This document shows positions 1 through 6,629 of a DNA stretch of 64,000 nucleotides, piece by piece. The stretch's first letter is position 1, and every line of letters begins with the position of its first letter. Origin of the DNA: Pseudomonas putida (GTDB lineage: Bacteria > Pseudomonadota > Gammaproteobacteria > Pseudomonadales > Pseudomonadaceae); the NCBI RefSeq assembly GCF_028682475.1, contig NZ_JANHLE010000006.1, positions 62,001-126,000 on the forward strand, written 5' to 3'. Position numbers and translations under genes: made by a program. The notes beneath the pieces were generated by a model. That model made no database searches and was not told the origin of the DNA. It saw only the letters and a program-made list of their open reading frames with translations.

Positions 1-206
1 GCCTTGGTGATCGCCGCATCGGCGCCGAACGCGGCGATGGCTTCACGCTCGCTGGTGATCAGCACCAGGTCGTTGGCCTTGGCCGTCGCGGTCGGGCCTT
101 CGGTGAAGGTGTCGACCAGGCCGATGATCGAGGAGGAAGGCAGCGCAATGGTGCGCGCGCCGGTGTCGATGTTGGTGACGGTGACGCCGTGGAAGAATCC
201 ACTCAT
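1..206 (-). CDS. Contractile tail sheath protein, N-terminal part (runs off left edge)
   Basis: Only the first 68 codons are present. The start MSGFFHGVTVTNIDTGAR followed by a segment ending in SIIGLVDTF is the standard N-terminus of P2 gpFI / R-pyocin sheath proteins, which polymerise around the tail tube and contract to drive it through the target envelope. A purine-rich TGGAGA sits about 8 bases before the ATG. The gene follows the fibre and chaperone genes, which is the R-pyocin order. It lies directly downstream of two terminator-like hairpins, so expression needs read-through or an unseen promoter. Family assignment is firm; anything about the missing part is inference. Confidence 0.9.
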   Translation of the reverse strand, partial: MSGFFHGVTVTNIDTGARTIALPSSSIIGLVDTFTEGPTATAKANDLVLITSEREAIAAFGADAAITK

Positions 207-228
207 GTTTGAATCTCCAGAAATGAAA

Positions 229-249
229 AGCCCCGCGAAGGGCGGGGCT
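229..249 (-). terminator. Terminator-like hairpin upstream of the sheath gene
   Basis: An 8-bp perfect stem (AGCCCCGC / GCGGGGCT) with a 5-base loop is followed on the minus strand by TTTT. It is the second of two similar hairpins between the fibre chaperone and the sheath gene. The T tract is short, so it may attenuate, or protect the mRNA 3' end, rather than stop transcription fully. Confidence 0.6.
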
Positions 250-278
250 GTCGATTACGTATTGCAGGACAGAAATGA

Positions 279-304
279 AAACGCCCCGTCAGTGCGGGGC
301 GTTT
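279..304 (-). terminator. Intrinsic terminator after the fibre chaperone gene
   Basis: A 10-bp perfect stem (AAACGCCCCG / CGGGGCGTTT) with a 6-base loop overlaps the stop codon of the upstream gene and runs into TTTT on the minus strand. The sequence after the hairpin, TTTTCATTTCTG, is repeated exactly after the next hairpin, so the two look like a duplication. Confidence 0.65.
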
Positions 305-917
305 ATTGCAGCGAGTCAACCAGCCATTGCGGCTCTATAGGTCGGTGATCGATCAGCGGGAATTCTCCCACCTGGGGCCAATCGCGCAGCGCACGCCGAA
401 AGGCTTGCAGTTCCGCGTACTGCTCGACCGATAGCGTGGTGGCTGAGCCTTCTTCCAGCTCGTCGCGGTGCCGTGATACGACACCATCGGTTACCAGCAA
501 GCGTTCATCACGCCAATGCCGTTCAATAGCGGCCAACACCTCGGAGCCTGGCGGCGGCGGATCAGCCAGCACCGGATAGCCGCTCTCATCGGCGACGATC
601 AACTGCCCCAGTGATTCTCCGGTCAACAGTTCCGTGTGGCGCTTGTTCGTGATTGCTACCGCATCCGCAGGGATCAAGCAGGCCGGGTTAGCGACCTCCA
701 GCGTGTCAGGAATGGCGTCCATATCGGGAACATCCGTGACTGTTATCGTTTCATCGCCCGTGTTCCTCAGCAGTTCATCACCAATCCACGCCGACTCACC
801 CGGCTGCACGTCGATATCCTTCGTCGGCCTGACCCAAGCCGGATCAGTAATGGTGATCAGATGTGCGCCATGAATTTCGGCGGAATAGAAACCTCCAGTT
901 GTTGCGGAATAGTACAT
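303..917 (-). CDS. Tail fibre assembly chaperone
   Basis: A 204-residue protein directly downstream of the tail fibre gene, where P2-like phages and R-pyocins carry the chaperone (gpG / PA0621 type) that folds and attaches the fibre. The C-terminal part, with an ERHWRDERLL segment followed by an EQYAELQAFRRALRDWP segment and a PIEPQW ending, matches the tail-assembly chaperone pattern. The start was set at the ATG giving MYYSATTGGFYSAEIHG because an almost ideal AAGGAGGAG lies just upstream; a longer open frame reaching back into the fibre gene has no such support. Base composition is visibly more AT-rich than the genome around it, as in the distal half of the fibre gene. It probably co-evolves with that fibre. 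Confidence 0.85.
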   Translation of the reverse strand: MYYSATTGGFYSAEIHGAHLITITDPAWVRPTKDIDVQPGESAWIGDELLRNTGDETITVTDVPDMDAIPDTLEVANPACLIPADAVAITNKRHTELLTGESLGQLIVADESGYPVLADPPPPGSEVLAAIERHWRDERLLVTDGVVSRHRDELEEGSATTLSVEQYAELQAFRRALRDWPQVGEFPLIDHRPIEPQWLVDSLQ

Positions 918-927
918 TTTCTCCTCC

Positions 928-2853
928 TTAGTAGCCGATGGCGATGTAGCGCGCACTCGACCCACCGACATAATCAGAACCATTCGCAAGTAGGGTTGCG
1001 GTTGTTTTTGAGCCAAAAGTTCCGTTTGTGGAGTACAACGTGATGCCTCCGAACGCCCCCGTCGTTTTATCACTCATAGTGGCTACCAATTGAAGAACGG
1101 CATTAGGAAAGGCTACCGGATACGTCGCTGTCAGTGCGCCGACTGTACCGCTGGCAAGCCCCCACTGGATAATCAGACCGCTCGACATCTTTTGATAGCC
1201 ATTAACGGCCAACACTGCCTTCCCACTGCCACCGAAAACCCGATACTGCCCCCCCACCACCACAAACTGAGAGACGTTGGCGTCCAACACGGTGGCGCTA
1301 GTGGCAGCTACTCCCAGGTTCGGGCCGCTAAATGCACCGGCCGTAACGCCCACACAAGTGACGGTCGCATTCGAACCAATCACCTCGATGGTGAACATCG
1401 TGCCCAATGGCAGAGTGCTGGGGTCCGGCAGCGTAAGCGTGCCGGGAACACTCACAATGATGTATTTCCCGGCTAAGGAAGCTGTGATGGCCGCCGAACC
1501 GGTCAGATTGGCATAGCCAGACATATTGCCGAGCGCCCGCTGCACAAACTCGGTCGTGGCGAGGCTGGCGTCGTTATCGAACTGAAGCGGCGTTGGTGCA
1601 GATGGGGAACCAGTGAACACCGGACTATCCGTGGGGGCCCCCTCTTTCCATACAGCCCAGATAGGCGCCGCAGTGGTTCCGCTGCCCCACGCACTCCGCC
1701 AGGCGAGCTTGTTGAACTGAGCGGACTGGATGGTCTGGATAGCCTGGAACTCTCCGTCGATGCCGTTCTTGATGCGGTACTCGACGACGCTGCCAATGCC
1801 GAACCCGGCAGGAATGTCTGTGATGCCGGCAATCACGCGATAGGAGCCCGATCGCACGTTGGCGCAGTCGTTCAGTGAGGTATTCGGCCACACGGGTTGG
1901 AACTGGTATACGCCGACTCCGTATCTGGCCCCGAAGTCGTTCACAAACTTGGTCGTTGCCAGTAAATTGCTGGAGTCGGTATCCGCGGGCGTCGGAGCGG
2001 TTGGCGTGCCGGTGAACGAGGGCGACGACAGACGCGCCAGGCCGTTGGTGATGTCCTGAAAGACCAGCACGGTGGTGCTGATGATGATCGGAGCATCAGT
2101 GGTGAGTTGCCAGATCTTGTCAGCCTGAGTGGTACCACTCTCGACCGAAACAGTGAGGGCGGGGGTTACTTCGGCATTCTCGTCGGCATCTTTACTGCGC
2201 ACCCAAGCGCCAGCCGCAGCGACATAGATGCCGTTCTGACTGCCGGTGACCTGGTTCTTTACCAGCACGCGATCACCCGCCACCAGCACCACGCCATCCA
2301 CAGTCTGCAGGCCGTTAAGGCCGATGTTCGCGGTGGTGGCCACGCGCACGGACGCCTTCGCGTCCTGACGGTTCATTGCGGCGACGATAGCGGTGTCGAC
2401 GTATTCGCGCGTGGCCAGCACAACACTGGGATCGATCTTCAGCTCGACGGCGCCGGTATTGTTGACGATCAGCACCATGCGCACGGTCTGGGTGCGGCCA
2501 CTGCCTTCGGCGAGCTGTGGTTTGTAGGACGGCGCACAGTTAGCGATGGCTATCAGCGTGCCGGTGCTGTCCAGCAGACCGATTTCCCGAATCCACCAGC
2601 CGCCCACCGTCTCAGGAATGACCTGCTCGGCGATGATCTGAGCAGCGTTGCTCGCATCGATGCTCAAGCGATTCAGCGGCGCACGGCGAACCTCGTGGAC
2701 CAGAGTGGTACGGTTAGCGTCTGGCACAGGTACGTTGCCATTGCCGTCCCCCACCGCCATCTGGGTAATTTGCAAGGTGGTCCCGAGGGCCGCAGCATTG
2801 GCCAGCTTGGCGGCACCGAGGGTGGTGAGAATAGCGTAATAGGTCACTGCCAT
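928..2853 (-). CDS. Tail fibre / receptor-binding protein (gpH-like)
   Basis: A 641-residue fibre protein. Residues 1-150 are the conserved baseplate-attachment region (tail-collar fibre type; MAVTYYAILTTLGAAKLANA, then a GGWWIREIGLLD motif near 84-95). Residues 163-268 form a shaft module containing VDGVVLVAGDRVLVKNQ. Two copies of a fibre repeat, SPsFTGtPtAPTP followed by LATTkFV, lie at about 276-304 and 409-437. Residues from about 545 to the end (KMSSGLIIQWG, then YPVAFPNAV and SSARYIAIGY) match the gp53-like C-terminal domain that contacts the receptor, probably LPS for a tailocin. The distal coding region is less GC-rich than the proximal part, which suggests exchange of the specificity domain. 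The start overlaps the end of the upstream gpI gene by 10 bases. Target range cannot be read from the sequence. Confidence 0.9.
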   Translation of the reverse strand: MAVTYYAILTTLGAAKLANAAALGTTLQITQMAVGDGNGNVPVPDANRTTLVHEVRRAPLNRLSIDASNAAQIIAEQVIPETVGGWWIREIGLLDSTGTLIAIANCAPSYKPQLAEGSGRTQTVRMVLIVNNTGAVELKIDPSVVLATREYVDTAIVAAMNRQDAKASVRVATTANIGLNGLQTVDGVVLVAGDRVLVKNQVTGSQNGIYVAAAGAWVRSKDADENAEVTPALTVSVESGTTQADKIWQLTTDAPIIISTTVLVFQDITNGLARLSSPSFTGTPTAPTPADTDSSNLLATTKFVNDFGARYGVGVYQFQPVWPNTSLNDCANVRSGSYRVIAGITDIPAGFGIGSVVEYRIKNGIDGEFQAIQTIQSAQFNKLAWRSAWGSGTTAAPIWAVWKEGAPTDSPVFTGSPSAPTPLQFDNDASLATTEFVQRALGNMSGYANLTGSAAITASLAGKYIIVSVPGTLTLPDPSTLPLGTMFTIEVIGSNATVTCVGVTAGAFSGPNLGVAATSATVLDANVSQFVVVGGQYRVFGGSGKAVLAVNGYQKMSSGLIIQWGLASGTVGALTATYPVAFPNAVLQLVATMSDKTTGAFGGITLYSTNGTFGSKTTATLLANGSDYVGGSSARYIAIGY

Positions 2854-3455
2854 GGGTAGACGCTCATAGTGTCGATTGTGTGCTCGCGGCCCGGCATGCT
2901 GATGCTGCCGATGACCTCGATCTCTTGGGATAGGTAGGGGTGAACGGTGATGATGTCGCCGTCGTAGTGCGCGGCTGAAACAGGTACGTTGCCTTGGACT
3001 TCGAGACTGATCGCCAGCCCGATCAGATGCCGGGAAACAGGCTTCGCGTCGTCAATCAGGCGCTCAAGCTCCTGATACATCTCCTCGGTGATGCCGGTTT
3101 CGAGCACGCCGACCTGAAGGCGAAAGGTGCCGGGCACCCCCCGGGGTGCTTCCTCCCACCACTCCAGTACTTCGATCAGGTAACCCAGCGGCTCCACCAC
3201 CCGGCGCAACGCCCCGATGGTGCCTTTATGCGCATGCACGTAGAACGCCGAGCGAATCACCGAGCGCTTGATTGCTTCCGGCCAGGTTTCGTCCCAGCGG
3301 TCGACCGACCAGGCCCAGGCCAGTTGGTGCAGCAGGTGCGCCGGGCAGGTGTCCGGGTTGTACAGGGTGCGCAGCGGAATGTCGGTAACTTCAACGCCTG
3401 CGGCTTCGATGGCCTGTTCAAGCGCGGTGCTGTTGAGCGGGAGCAAGCTGTTCAT
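2844..3455 (-). CDS. Phage tail protein I (gpI), baseplate
   Basis: A 203-residue baseplate wedge protein of the P2 gpI family, which links the gpJ wedge to the tail fibres. The family pattern is clear: an N-terminal segment with LPLNSTALEQAIE, then TLYNPDTCPAHLLHQLAWAW, the charged VDRWDETWPEAIKRSVIRSA helix, and KGTIGALRRVVEPLGY. It sits between gpJ and the fibre gene exactly as in R-pyocins. One base separates it from the gpJ stop, implying translational coupling. No unusual residues were noticed. Confidence 0.93.
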   Translation of the reverse strand: MNSLLPLNSTALEQAIEAAGVEVTDIPLRTLYNPDTCPAHLLHQLAWAWSVDRWDETWPEAIKRSVIRSAFYVHAHKGTIGALRRVVEPLGYLIEVLEWWEEAPRGVPGTFRLQVGVLETGITEEMYQELERLIDDAKPVSRHLIGLAISLEVQGNVPVSAAHYDGDIITVHPYLSQEIEVIGSISMPGREHTIDTMSVYPWQ

Positions 3456-3456
3456 C

Positions 3457-4338
3457 TCAGCTCCCCCGCGTCACGCTGATGCCTTCGCACCACGCCGCTT
3501 GCGCCATGCTCGGGCGGATATCAGTCCAGTTGCTCAGATCGACCCGGCTGACGCCGTTGATATGCAACTGGGCATCCACCCCCGAGCGCGCCACTTCAAC
3601 GCCCAGCCGCCGACGGGGATTGACCCAGGCCTGCAGTCGGCGTTTGCATTCGGCCAGGGTTGCCTCGATCTCCGGACCGCTACCACTCATGTGCACCACG
3701 GCATCAATGCGGTACGGCAGGATTTCAGCGCTCTGTACGGTCAGGCGGTCAGCCACCGGGCGCACATCGTCGTCGTTGAGTCTGATGCGGACGGTTTCCA
3801 GCAAGTCGGGAGCCGCCACGCCATTGCCCTCCAGGGCCAGCACCGTGACCACCACAACCGCTGGCGACGGGCTCTGCGCAGTGGCATCGGCCACCTGGCC
3901 GGAGGCATTGCGGGCATGCAGGATGTAGCTGTTACGCGGTCCCGCGGTGGTCAGGCCTTCATAGACCAACTGGACCCGCTCACGCAGGGCATCGTCCTCT
4001 TCGACAACCTCTAGCGTCGGTGGCACCGTGCCCGGGTTCCCGGCCTGCACCACCAGGCGCTCCAGGCGCACGTTTGCAGCAAGCTGATCGAGATCCGTGC
4101 CTTGGGCATAGGCCAGCAACAGCGCCTTGGCGGCATCGTTGACCCGCGCCCGGTTGAGCAGCTTGCGATAGGCACCGACCTCCAGCAGCTTTGTTACCGG
4201 ATCGCTCTCCAGCAATGCGTCCCAGTTGTCGCCCATGTGCGACCGGAAGGTCGCCAGGTCCTCCTGGAAGATCACCTCGAAATCGAGGTCTTCCAGCACC
4301 TGCGGCGCGGGCAGCGCCGAAAGATCCAGACTGCTCAT
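3457..4338 (-). CDS. Baseplate assembly protein J (gpJ)
   Basis: A 293-residue member of the baseplate J family (P2 gpJ, T4 gp6-like), the main wedge protein of contractile baseplates. Visible family features are the N-terminal PQVLEDLDFEVIFQEDLATF segment, the EVGAYRKLLNRARVNDAAKALLLAYA helix region, and a GTDLDQLAANVRLERLVVQ segment. It overlaps the gpW gene by 4 bases (ATGA type) and is followed closely by gpI, so the three are translated from one message. Length is normal for tailocin gpJ. Confidence 0.93.
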   Translation of the reverse strand: MSSLDLSALPAPQVLEDLDFEVIFQEDLATFRSHMGDNWDALLESDPVTKLLEVGAYRKLLNRARVNDAAKALLLAYAQGTDLDQLAANVRLERLVVQAGNPGTVPPTLEVVEEDDALRERVQLVYEGLTTAGPRNSYILHARNASGQVADATAQSPSPAVVVVTVLALEGNGVAAPDLLETVRIRLNDDDVRPVADRLTVQSAEILPYRIDAVVHMSGSGPEIEATLAECKRRLQAWVNPRRRLGVEVARSGVDAQLHINGVSRVDLSNWTDIRPSMAQAAWCEGISVTRGS

Positions 4339-4661
4339 GCCGTCACCTCCAGCATCTGGCTATCGCCCAGGTACTGTCCGCTGAGCTGCAGGCTGATCTG
4401 CCCGCCCGTCACCGCCAGCACCCGGACCCGCTCCAGTTTCAGGCGCGGCTCCCATCGGGCGAGAGAACGCGCCACTTCGGCCTGCACCGCACTTTTCCAG
4501 CCGTCATTGACCGGCAGATCGACAAAGCGTCGTAGCGCGCTGCCGTAGGCCGGGCGCATGCGTCGACTGCCCAACGGCGTGGTCAGGATGTCTTCAATGG
4601 ATTGGCGCACATGCTCGATGCCCGACAGCGAGGCACCGGTACGGCGATTCACTCCGATCAT
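4335..4661 (-). CDS. Baseplate protein gpW / gp25 family
   Basis: A 108-residue baseplate wedge protein with lysozyme-like fold ancestry (P2 gpW, T4 gp25). The GIEHVRQSIEDILTTPLGSR segment and the following RMRPAYGSALRRFVD are diagnostic for the family. The ribosome binding site AAGGAG overlaps the end of a seven-codon reading frame just upstream. The gene lies downstream of a terminator-like hairpin and overlaps gpJ by 4 bases. Confidence 0.92.
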   Translation of the reverse strand: MIGVNRRTGASLSGIEHVRQSIEDILTTPLGSRRMRPAYGSALRRFVDLPVNDGWKSAVQAEVARSLARWEPRLKLERVRVLAVTGGQISLQLSGQYLGDSQMLEVTA

Positions 4662-4665
4662 CGGC

Positions 4666-4689
4666 TTACTCCTTCATTAGCGTGGCCAT
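4666..4689 (-). other. Possible seven-codon leader peptide before gpW
   Basis: Minus-strand reading of the V-W gap gives GGAGAAATC, then ATG GCC ACG CTA ATG AAG GAG TAA, encoding MATLMKE. The Shine-Dalgarno sequence and spacing are good. The last codons (AAGGAG) are also the ribosome binding site of gpW, and the stop lies 4 bases before the gpW ATG. This arrangement could couple gpW translation to the peptide. No protein function is implied, and it could also be a remnant of an older gene end. Confidence 0.35.
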
Positions 4690-4709
4690 GATTTCTCCAG
4701 GCGTAAAAA

Positions 4710-4727
4710 AGCCCGCGTCGGCGGGCT
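4710..4727 (-). terminator. Terminator-like hairpin between gpV and gpW
   Basis: A stem AGCCCGC / GCGGGCT with a 4-base loop is followed on the minus strand by six T residues: a textbook intrinsic terminator placed inside the tailocin operon. About 48 bases separate the end of its stem from the gpW start. It implies partial termination that sets the ratio of spike to wedge proteins, or an antitermination mechanism. Confidence 0.7.
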
Positions 4728-4731
4728 GGAT

Positions 4732-5292
4732 TCAATGCTTGTGGTTGGCGGTGTTACCGCCGGTGTCGATGATTTTGCCGCCGCCAAGAATGTCGCCGGT
4801 TACCCGTAACATCCCGTTGACCTGCACCTCACCGCTCAGGGAAATACTGGTGGCTTTGGCTTCAATGGAACTGGCGGTAACCACTGCCGAACTGCCGCCG
4901 ACCTTGAGGGTCAGGGTGCCGCCGGGCAGGTCGATGGTATAGCTACTGGCCTGCCAGTCGTAGACCAGCGAGCCGCCGTCGGCGAAGCGCCAGACCTCGA
5001 CGTGATCGCGGTTGTCCGGCTGATCGCCAGCGTTACCGTACAGGCCCGGCACAAAGGTGCCTTGCGCAGGTTCGCCGCTCGGGCTGATCAACACGCCCTG
5101 CTCATCAAGGCTCGGCGAACGCCAATGTCGCGCCTTGCCGGCGGCCAGGCTGTGCCAGCGAACCCAGGTACTGGTCCAGCCGGCACCGTCGGATACCCGT
5201 ACTTTCGCCGCGGCAAGATCGACGCCCACCACCCGGCAAGGGACGATCAACGCCGCCAGCATCCGATCATGGGCTGCACTGGCGTAGCTCAT
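4732..5292 (-). CDS. Baseplate spike protein gpV
   Basis: A 186-residue membrane-piercing spike of the P2 gpV / R-pyocin PA0616 type. The N-terminal half is the OB-fold region (VPCRVVGVDLAAAKVRV, then WVRWHSLAAGKARHWRSPS). The middle has the conserved GEQGVLISPSGEP-like segment, here DEQGVLISPSGEPAQGTFVPG. The rest is a beta-helix of short repeats ending in GGNTANHKH. The last three residues form the His-x-His motif that in P2-type spikes binds a single metal ion at the trimer tip (family knowledge). It overlaps the upstream small gene by 4 bases. Confidence 0.93.
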   Translation of the reverse strand: MSYASAAHDRMLAALIVPCRVVGVDLAAAKVRVSDGAGWTSTWVRWHSLAAGKARHWRSPSLDEQGVLISPSGEPAQGTFVPGLYGNAGDQPDNRDHVEVWRFADGGSLVYDWQASSYTIDLPGGTLTLKVGGSSAVVTASSIEAKATSISLSGEVQVNGMLRVTGDILGGGKIIDTGGNTANHKH

Positions 5293-5807
5293 GCCATGTC
5301 CTCCAGTGACTGGTAACTGCCTTCATTACCCAGGCCGGTGTCGGGGCTGAAGGCAAAAGCCAACGGTCCCGGCTCATCGGGCCATGGCCATTGCACGGTC
5401 CCCAGGCGCAACACCTGCTCCCATTGCACCCGCCACTCGACCGTATCGGGCGAAGCCGGAATGGCGAGAACCGGCAGGGCCAGCACCTGTTGTGCCTCTT
5501 CAACGAAATCCAGACCCCAGAACTGCTTGCGCAGCAGTACGGCCAACTGGGTTGCCAGCGTAACGGCCTGCAATGACGCCTCAGGACCATTGCTGTCGAC
5601 CAGGATGCGCGCCTCGATAGTCGCCACGATGCAAGAGCGACCATCACCAGGATCGATGCCTGGTTTCAGGCCGGTGATGGCATGCAACAGTGCTGGCATT
5701 ACTGTGCTTTGGTTTGCAGGCACATAGGCCTCAACGGTTTCAAACACAGGCATTGCGAGCTTGATGGTGGCAGTGATGGCCTCATGCAACGCCGTCAGTT
5801 CGTTCAC
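5289..5807 (-). CDS. Conserved tailocin protein of unknown function (PA0615-like position)
   Basis: A 172-residue protein lying between holin and spike, the place of PA0615 in the R-pyocin cluster. I recognise no domain. The N-terminus (MNELTALHEAITATIKLAMPVF) is helical. A central VATIEARILVDSNGPEASLQAVTLATQLAVLL segment looks like a strand-helix unit, and the C-terminal part is rich in Trp and Pro. Overlaps of 4 bases on both sides place it firmly in the operon. By analogy with small genes before gpV in other contractile tails it may be a tail-completion or assembly factor; that is inference from position only. Confidence 0.8.
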   Translation of the reverse strand: MNELTALHEAITATIKLAMPVFETVEAYVPANQSTVMPALLHAITGLKPGIDPGDGRSCIVATIEARILVDSNGPEASLQAVTLATQLAVLLRKQFWGLDFVEEAQQVLALPVLAIPASPDTVEWRVQWEQVLRLGTVQWPWPDEPGPLAFAFSPDTGLGNEGSYQSLEDMA

Positions 5808-6160
5808 AATCGCTCCTCCTTGCTGGCGGGTTTGTTGAAGTCCTGGGCCTCTACTCCCAGCCGCCGCGCCGCCCAGCGCTCATACAAGCCGATCGCCACA
5901 TCGGCGCCAGCCATTGCAGTCAGGCAGCCAAAGGCACTGGCCGTCCAGATCGACATGCCACTGGCATATAGCAGCATTACCGTGGACACCCCGCAGACCA
6001 TGCAGGCCCCCGAACGCAAGAGCAGGCGCCGCACCAGCGCCCAACCTCGGGCGCCGGCCTTGTCGGCGCGCCACATTTCTCCGGAAATGCCGCCCAGCAA
6101 GGCCAGGACGATCACCAGCCAGATCGGCATTTCCAGTAACGTCTGTTGCTCGTTTGTCAC
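5804..6160 (-). CDS. Holin (LydA / PA0614 type)
   Basis: A 118-residue inner-membrane protein with three hydrophobic segments (about residues 11-30 after MPIW, the GACMVCGVSTVMLLYASG stretch, and TASAFGCLTAMAGADVAIGLY), matching class-III/LydA-like holins of R-pyocins. It would permeabilise the inner membrane so that the lytic enzyme, encoded outside this window, can release assembled particles. I chose the GTG start because AAGGAGA precedes it at good spacing; the longer open frame lacks a ribosome site and runs back through a hairpin. It is the first structural gene after the operator region. Confidence 0.85.
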   Translation of the reverse strand: MTNEQQTLLEMPIWLVIVLALLGGISGEMWRADKAGARGWALVRRLLLRSGACMVCGVSTVMLLYASGMSIWTASAFGCLTAMAGADVAIGLYERWAARRLGVEAQDFNKPASKEERL

Positions 6161-6467
6161 TGTCCTGTCTCCTTGAATAGTTCCGCTCGGCACCTTGCCT
6201 GCGGCGTTTGTTGTAGAACCGATTACTCGGCATTCCAAAAAGCCCGGTCGCCCAGGCTTTTCAGTAATGCGTTGTCGAACCGCCCGCCACGACTGGTGCC
6301 CGGGCAACTCCGCTTCAAATTGTTCCTCCGACCGCGGCCGCCTGCCCGCCGGATAACTGCTTGTGGTGCTTTACGCTGCACACCCGGGCCAGTTGCCAAC
6401 CCTCTGAACAGTTCAGGCCTGTTCATCGCTGCCTTTGTCACCGCCGGTGTCGACCGGCTTGAGACAA
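6161..6467 (-). other. Untranslated leader of the tailocin operon
   Basis: About 300 bases separate the proposed promoter from the holin start. No convincing gene is seen: a minus-strand 87-codon frame exists but has no ribosome site, is rich in Arg/Gly, and reads straight through a terminator-like hairpin. The stretch is best read as an mRNA leader. Confidence 0.5.
6238..6261 (-). terminator. Terminator-like hairpin in the operon leader
   Basis: On the minus strand the stem AAAAGCC / GGCTTTT, with one internal mismatch, a 4-base loop and a following T run, resembles an intrinsic terminator lying between promoter and first gene. It is nearly symmetric and could act in both directions. It suggests attenuation or antitermination of the tailocin transcript. 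Confidence 0.45.
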
Positions 6468-6496
6468 AGATTATGCATTGATGCATATGCAGTCAA
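6468..6496 (-). promoter_or_regulatory. Proposed promoter of the tailocin structural operon
   Basis: On the minus strand TTGACT (-35) is followed 17 bases later by TAATCT, or 15 bases later by CATAAT (-10). The spacer is built from ATGCAT half-sites, so a repressor bound there would block RNA polymerase. Transcription would start near 6462 and read into the holin gene. Confidence 0.55.
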
Positions 6497-6541
6497 TGCA
6501 TTTGTGGAAATATTTATGCATGAGAAAATGCGCATATGCAT
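6473..6541. promoter_or_regulatory. Operator cluster: five ATGCAT sites in 69 bp
   Basis: The palindromic hexamer ATGCAT occurs at 6473, 6481, 6496, 6516 and 6536. Longer palindromes such as TGCATATGCA are present, and ATGCGCAT is a variant. Such density cannot be chance in a GC-rich genome. The cluster lies over the proposed structural promoter and close to the 3' end of the repressor gene. The same ATGCA half-site recurs at the repressor start, so the natural reading is operators for that repressor. Confidence 0.65.
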
Positions 6542-6588
6542 GTAAGCCTTATGCCGTCGGGCTTGGAGTAATTTTCAGCAGACGAAAA

Positions 6589-6610
6589 AAAACCCGCCGA
6601 AGCGGGTTTT
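6589..6610 (-). terminator. Intrinsic terminator of the repressor gene
   Basis: Stem AAAACCCGC / GCGGGTTTT with a CGAA loop, followed on the minus strand by a run of T, lies about 20 bases after the repressor stop codon. It separates the repressor transcript from the structural operon transcribed in the same direction. Confidence 0.85.
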
Positions 6611-6629
6611 CTGACTGTCTGGATGTGAA

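Noticed and set aside
6223..6486. 87-codon minus-strand frame between the operators and the holin
   Set aside because: No ribosome binding site, Arg/Gly-rich low-information sequence, and it reads through a terminator-like hairpin; treated as leader RNA.
6473..6541. Spaced ATGCAT copies considered as a CRISPR or iteron-like array
   Set aside because: Spacing is irregular, units are only six bases and no cas or rep gene is near; repressor operators explain them better.
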